A DNA stretch of 64,000 nt from Mesostigma viride. Its lineage: Eukaryota; Streptophyta; Mesostigmatophyceae; Mesostigmatales; Mesostigmataceae. Both the position numbers and the translations under genes were made by a program. Location: contig RPFO01000754.1 in assembly GCA_009746045.1 (NCBI GenBank), forward strand, positions 62,001 to 126,000, read 5' to 3'. Numbering within the stretch: the stretch's first letter is position 1; the number at the start of each line of letters is the position of its first letter. Below are positions 59,845 to 64,000 of this stretch, piece by piece. The notes beneath the pieces were generated by a model, which saw nothing but the letters and a program-made list of their open reading frames with translations, ran no database searches and was not told the origin of the DNA.

Positions 59845-60613
59845 CGCTGCCGCTGCCGCTGCCACTGCCGCTGCTGCTGGTGGTGGCGATAGTGGTGCTG
59901 TTCGCGGTGCTGCCCCTGGTACTGCTGCTGTTGCTGCTGCTGTTGCTGCTGCTGTTGCTGCTGCCGGACGCCCCCCCTCCGGCCTCCACTGGCGCAGCGC
60001 CCGGCGTGCCCTCCACCTGCGGCTCGCGGCTCGTCCCAACGGTTTCCTCGGTGTTGTTCTCCACAGAGCTACTCGTGTCAGGACTGCGGGCCATGCCACT
60101 CGTCGCCTTGACAGCGCCCTGCGACATACCGGCGTTCTCTGCCGATGCTGCCTGAAGCAGCTGGGTAATATCCTCCGGCGTTGGTAAGCGATCCTCACGC
60201 AGACCCTTTTTTGCACGACTTTTTGTGAGTTTGCGCGGTCCGCTGGCCCCATCTGCCTCCCCCGTTGCCACCAATAACGTTGCATCCTGCGGTAGGTCTG
60301 AAACCGTCAGCCCTGCCCCAGACCCTTTTCCGTCCGCTTTGACGGGCTCATCTGGCCTTATTGGTGCCGCAGGGGAGACCGGCCGGTTTCCCAAGGCCTT
60401 GTCGCGATCCCTCCCCTGACTTTCCTGCGACTTCTTCCTCGGGGGCTGTCCACCCGGTCTTACTGAGCCGCCTTTTCTTCGAGCGGCGCATTGCACGGAT
60501 AGTTGACATGGCAGAGCCGCGGGGCGTTTAGGAAAGCTAATCTGGAAAGCTAAAGCTAATCGGTGGTCCCATCCCACCATGCCTCGCACACCCTGCATCC
60601 ACGCGCGTCCCAC
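45664..60613 (-). CDS. YacL-type PIN/TRAM domain membrane protein, about 14 exons, likely plastid
   Basis: PIN domains are metal-dependent ribonuclease folds and TRAM domains bind RNA; the YacL group joins them to N-terminal membrane helices. The exons are 60613-59530, 59172-59101, 58699-58601, 58226-58130, 57895-57783, 56631-56468, 55867-55774, 54510-54445, 52444-52334, 49761-49681, 48659-48574, 47533-47461, 46100-46005 and 45690-45664. From exon 3 onward every phase agrees. Between exons 2 and 3 it does not, so a small exon is missing or exon 2 is wrong. Exon 1 encodes a basic leader, Ser/Asn runs and one helix. Exons 3-5 add helices. Exons 6-11 make the PIN domain: LIDTSALVDGRVEY, PGFVLAEMQAMADS, KREKGRRGLDTL, VEVDAALIWLAKRL, LVTLDYNLQQ and IAQMQGIVVFNINEFSKAI, with the catalytic acids (DTS, AEMQ, MADS, LDYN) kept. 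Exons 12-14 make the TRAM part: YLQDGVMVIVEGAAPLVGQE to LQGSSRGRVG. The length is about 750 residues. The RNA target is unknown. Confidence 0.85.
47796..48300. repeat. 24-bp minisatellite in PIN/TRAM intron 11
   Basis: About 21 units contain GGGTAGCCGATGTGATGATA. GATGAT/GATAAT and GGGTA/GGGCT variants occur. It is open in frames on both strands only because the unit is a multiple of three. Confidence 0.95.
53053..53900. repeat. 50-bp minisatellite in PIN/TRAM intron 8
   Basis: Seventeen units contain ATGCGATGTGGCTGGCATCG and TGCTACAAAACGGTT. They are nearly identical, with T/G/C variation at GGTTTGC, GGTTGGC and GGTTCGC. It abuts the splice-site array at 53946. Confidence 0.95.
53946..54460 (-). 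repeat. 33/30-bp array of duplicated 5' splice sites after PIN/TRAM exon 8
   Basis: Exon 8 ends CTTGACACGCTGGCG and the intron begins GTGAGCCCTC. The array repeats this junction: each unit is GTGAGCCCTCTCTATGCG followed by CTTGACACGCTGGCG. There are 16 GGCG/GTGAGC junctions, with exon boundaries from 54445 down to 53956. The 489 bases between first and last equal 13 units of 33 and two of 30. All spacings are multiples of three and no unit contains a stop in the exon frame, so use of any donor would add copies of VSPLYALDTLA or VSPLYALDLA to the PIN domain. Confidence 0.9.
55590..55765. repeat. 48-bp minisatellite at the start of PIN/TRAM intron 7
   Basis: Three to four units contain GCCCTCTCACAGCTGATGGC and AAGGGCACAGAAGAGAACCA. 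The array starts about ten bases inside the intron. On the coding strand each unit holds CAGCTGTGAGAG, a donor-like sequence, and the exon frame stays open through the array. Confidence 0.85.
57070..57612. repeat. 51-bp minisatellite in PIN/TRAM intron 5
   Basis: About ten units contain TTTCGAAGATGCCTTGTTGC and ATGCGTGAGTATGGCCATGG. GGGGTGG/GGGATGG and TTGTTGC/TTGTCGC variants alternate. Confidence 0.95.
59283..59445. repeat. Tandem repeat of ~43-50 bp in PIN/TRAM intron 1
   Basis: Four units contain ACTCTTGAGCAGTTCAGCAG followed by TCAACCC and a C run of variable length, then AGTAGGCAT. Unit length changes with the C run. Confidence 0.85.
59740..59965 (-). repeat. Coding trinucleotide tract (poly-Ser and poly-Asn) in PIN/TRAM exon 1
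   Basis: Read on the coding strand, AGC and GGC codons give Ser and Ser-Gly runs and an uninterrupted AAC run gives about twelve Asn, bounded on both sides by Ser runs. It lies between the transit-like leader and the first membrane helix, so it forms a disordered linker. Such tracts are expected to vary in length between strains. Confidence 0.9.
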
Positions 60614-61582
60614 GCCTGGCGTCTGCCGGCTGCAGTTGGATTGACTAGTAATCTAAATCGGGGCACCGCGCTTTCCGTCTTCAACCGCCTTGTCATCAGA
60701 ATGTTGAAGTCATAGCAGGTGTCATTAAGTTCATCAGATTTCCCATGACTGTAATCGCATTTGCGTAGGACGTTCCATGCTGCTAGCGGCCTTGGGTTGG
60801 CACCCCCATGACACCATTCCTCAAGGCAACCATTTCTACTTTGCACGCAGTAGCACTAAAAATTGTATAGCATGGTGTCGCTACATCCACACAAAGCTCA
60901 TCCTGTCTCCCCTTTCGGTCTACCACAGTCCTGCGATAATGTTGCACGTGTGCACAGACCTGCAATAAAAGGAGGCCACTTCGCTAATATACGGAATCGC
61001 TGTGTTTATTGCGTGCACGTGAGCATATGGAACAGCTATAGCGTCGTTATGATATGGTCATTATGGTGCGTGCTCATATGAGTTATGCTGCCGTATGCAA
61101 GCTTAGTTATAGTATATTCCGTACATACTGGATGTCAGAGTTAGCAGTGAACTGTGAAACGGAACCCAAATATTGTGTTTTTCTTAGACTGCCCTACGCG
61201 CCTCACGCACATCTAGGCGCTGTCGAAAAATAGCTTTCGAACTGGGTAAAATGTGGGCCACGTTTATATAAACAGCAATGGCGGATAACCGTGCAGAATT
61301 CAGCTTCGGTGATTTGATCTAAGTAAACAGTTGCAACGACAAGTTGCCTTTTTCAATGCCAACTGTGCATAGAGAAATTTGGATATGGGCTCTGTATTTG
61401 TAATTGGGAATCATGTATAATTTGGGCCTACGTTGGGCGCCATTGGGATGGCGACCTTGGTTTCTCTAACAGGACATGCATCTGCAATGGTGACCCTGGC
61501 TTAAACTCCTGGCTCTTGATATGGCAGAAATTGATGGTAGGGGGATCGTCCATACAATTTTAGTGAAGCTGTAGTTGGGAAA
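60614..61582. promoter_or_regulatory. Divergent intergenic region between PIN/TRAM gene and CFAP221
   Basis: The two start codons are 970 bases apart on opposite strands, so both promoters must lie here. I see no repeat array and no clear core element. Confidence 0.4.
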
Positions 61583-62804
61583 ATGATCGCCGTTGGGGGG
61601 CGCGGAGGGCCTATGGATACCTACATTGATGATACCACGCAAAAGCCCCCAAACACCTTGACATCCAACAGCAGTAAGTGAACGTCTAAATTACGCTATA
61701 GCATATACTCTCGCCAAAATGTACATTTTGACTACATGACGCTATACTGTCATCCTCTCGTTTGCTGTCTTAAGATTATGTCTAGCTGGATTTTTGCCCC
61801 GACATGCATGGCCGCCGAGTTGTTATTTTCAAGGTTTCCAAAATCCCGCAGAAGACTGCCTCGATCCTGTAGTAAACCCTTTTTATTTGCTAAAATGCTA
61901 AATTAGGTGGTCTTGTGTTCTTCTAATTTTTGTCCCGTCAATTTTTTTACCAATCGTTTTCTATGAAACTGGCGTTTCAGGGGTGTACGCAAAGCTAGGT
62001 AATAACAGGTTTTTTGAAGTCCGGCCTGCTATCCTCCATTTCGGAGGGTATAGGGTGGGGAAGACACATGCACAGAAAATCCGTGTGGTCAACGTCTCTG
62101 AGCGGAGCCGACGACTTCACATCATTGAGCCAGCAACACCCTTCTTCCGTATCAAATGTAACAAACAGGTGAGCTGATGTGCATTTGCTCCATGCTATCC
62201 ACGGACACGCTGTATGAAAAGCATGGTGTCAGACTAATCCTGCCTCCACGGTAAACACATCCCGAGGCCGGACCATCTTATCCATTTCATTTCCCTTTCC
62301 ATCCATGCATGTCTTGTGACCCCTAATTTTGTCCAGGGCAATCCTTCGCAAGGGCAAGGGCATGGGAATGCTCGGCACCATTGAGGTCTAGATTAAGATG
62401 CCGGACGCCTTTTGATGGCGCTGCACTGCTTGCTGCTACGGCATCCCTTGAAGCTCTGCATGTTCTGTCAGGTATAACTAATGCGTGGGGTGCTGGGTAA
62501 ACAGCGCTCTGGCATGCACTCGCCCTGACTGCATCCACAATCCGGCGCCTGGGCCGCGTGGCGCATGGCCCCTTGCCACCGCACACTGGCTACTTGCATA
62601 TGCGCCGCAGGGCCTGATTGCTCCCGGCATGTGCGAGGAGGTGGTGGTGGAGTTTGTGCCCACCGAGTGGCGCTACTACTACGACACGCTGCGCATCCAC
62701 AGCGAGGAGGAGAACCTGCTGCTTCCTCTGCACGCCTACCCCGTGCTCAACCGCGCCAGCTTCCCCAAGCGGCTCGACTTTGGGCGATGTGTTATCCATG
62801 AGAC
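61583..62804 (+). CDS. CFAP221: CFAP221 (FAP221/PCDP1), first three exons, gene continues beyond the window
   Basis: CFAP221 is a calmodulin-binding protein of the C1d projection on the ciliary central pair and is needed for normal beating. The exons are 61583-61673, 61981-62168 and 62611-62804, all GT-AG with agreeing phases (1, 0, 2). The start is the ATG at 61583; a second in-frame ATG at 61613 is also possible. Exons 2 and 3 encode an ASH/MSP-type domain: FFEVRPAILHFGGYRVGKTH, KIRVVNVSERSRRLHII and GLIAPGMCEEVVVEFVPTEW. The family signature follows at EWRYYYDTLRIHSEEENLLL and PLHAYPVLN. About 158 residues are seen, roughly a fifth of the usual protein. The donor of exon 3 opens into a long repeat array. 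It indicates that the organism builds motile flagella. Confidence 0.85.
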
Positions 62805-64000
62805 GTGAGTGAGGGGAGCCGTGAGTGAGGGGAGACGTGAGTGAGGGGAGAGGCCAGTGAGGGGAGAGGTGAGTGAGGGGAGACGTGAGTGGGGGGAAAG
62901 GCCAGTGAGGGGAGACGTGAGTGAGGGGAAAGGCCAGTGAGGGGAGACGTGAGTGAGGGGAGACGTGAGTGGGGGGAGAGGCCAGTGAGGGGAGACGTGA
63001 GTGGGGGAGAGGCCAGTGAGGGGAGACGTGAGTGGGGGAGAGGTGAGTGAGGGGAGAGGTGAGTGAGGGGAGAGGTGAGTGAGGGGAGACGTGAGTGAGG
63101 GGAGACGTGAGTGAGGGGAAAGGCCAGTGAGGGGAGACGTGAGTGGGGGGAGAGGCCAGTGAGGGGAGACGTGAGTGGGGGGAAAGGCCAGTGAGGGGAG
63201 ACGTGAGTGGGGGGAGAGGTGAGTGAGGGGAGACGTGAGTGAGGGGAAAGGCCAGTGAGGGGAGACGTGAGTGAGGGGAGAGGCCAGTGAGGGGAGACGT
63301 GAGTGAGGGGAAAGGCCAGTGAGGGGAGACGTGAGTGGGGGAGAGGCCAGTGAGGGGAGACGTGAGTGAGGGGAAAGGCCAGTGAGGGGAGACGTGAGTG
63401 GGGGGAAAGGCCAGTGAGGGGAGACGTGAGTGGGGGGAGACGTGAGTGGGGGGAGAGGTGAGTGAGGGGAGAGGCCAGTGAGGGGAGACGTGAGTGGGGG
63501 AGAGGCCAGTGAGGGGAGACGTGAGTGGGGGGAGAGGTGAGTGAGGGGAGAGGTGAGTGAGGGGAGAGGCCAGTGAGGGGAGACGTGAGTGGGGGAGACG
63601 TGAGTGAGGGGAGAGGTGAGTGGGGGGAGAGGCCAGTGAGGGGAGACGTGAGTGGGGGGAGAGGTGAGTGAGGGGAGAGGTGAGTGGGGGAGAGGTGAGT
63701 GAGGGGAGACGTGAGTGAGGGGAAAGGCCAGTGAGGGGAGACGTGAGTGGGGGGAAAGGCCAGTGAGGGGAGACGTGAGTGGGGGGAGACGTGAGTGGGG
63801 GGAGAGGTGAGTGAGGGGAGACGTGAGTGAGGGGAGACGTGAGTGAGGGGAGACGTGAGTGAGGGGAAAGGCCAGTGAGGGGAGACGTGAGTGAGGGAGA
63901 GGCCAGTGAGGGGAGACGTGAGTGAGGGGAAAGGCCAGTGAGGGGAGACGTGAGTGAGGGGAAAGGCCAGTGAGGGGAGACGTGAGTGGGGGAAAGGCCA
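62805..64000 (+). repeat. 16-bp minisatellite built on the CFAP221 exon 3 splice donor
   Basis: The array begins at the first intron base. Units are GTGAGTGAGGGGAGAC and variants (GTGAGTGGGGGGAGAG, GTGAGTGAGGGGAAAG, GCCAGTGAGGGGAGAC), often paired into 32-bp doublets. Exon 3 ends GAGAC and the intron starts GTGAGT; the junction GAGACGTGAGT is repeated dozens of times. It runs off the window, so at least 1.2 kb of intron 3 is this G-rich array. Confidence 0.95.

Overview
The window is nuclear DNA of a flagellated green alga, probably prasinophyte-like; I cannot name the species. The support is spliced protein genes with GT-AG introns, a plant-type SF3B5, a flagellar central-pair protein (CFAP221), a YacL-type PIN/TRAM protein with a transit-peptide-like N-terminus, an OPA-family sugar-phosphate transporter, and a very heavy load of retrotransposons, minisatellites and microsatellites. 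No rRNA, convincing tRNA, CRISPR or operon structure is present.

Host genes, left to right: the first exon of a secreted M14-type carboxypeptidase (607-813, minus); SF3B5 (2880-5153, plus, four exons, a complete 87-residue protein); a small one-helix hypothetical protein (10569-10973, minus); an interrupted low-complexity frame (14744-15676, plus); a five-exon OPA transporter (25519-29752, minus, 532 residues); a ZIP-like membrane protein (31356-33991, plus); a long PIN/TRAM gene (45664-60613, minus, about 14 exons); and the start of CFAP221 (61583-62804, plus, running off the right edge). OPA/ZIP and PIN-TRAM/CFAP221 are divergent pairs.

Mobile DNA fills most of the rest. An L1-like LINE family is present as old fragments (5.9-9.8 kb), as two ORF1-only elements lying tail to tail (18.5-21.4 kb), and as a three-level nest at 37.2-45.1 kb in which copy C sits in copy A and A sits in copy B, each with an 11-bp target duplication. 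Two of these nested insertions hit the same codons, the catalytic motif A of the reverse transcriptase. A decayed Ty3/gypsy pol lies at 22.15-24.75 kb, and a 2.46-kb element with terminal inverted repeats lies at 34.6-37.1 kb.

The most unusual feature is the coupling of minisatellites to splice sites. After exon 8 of the PIN/TRAM gene the exon-intron junction itself has been amplified into 16 in-frame copies of the 5' splice site, spaced by 33 or 30 bp with no stop codon. After exon 3 of CFAP221 the junction GAGAC/GTGAGT is likewise the core of a 16-bp array more than 1.1 kb long. Most other introns of the PIN/TRAM gene carry private minisatellites of unit length 24, 48, 50, 51 or about 43 bp. 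Exon models were built by eye from splice signals, reading-frame phase and family motifs, without any transcript evidence.
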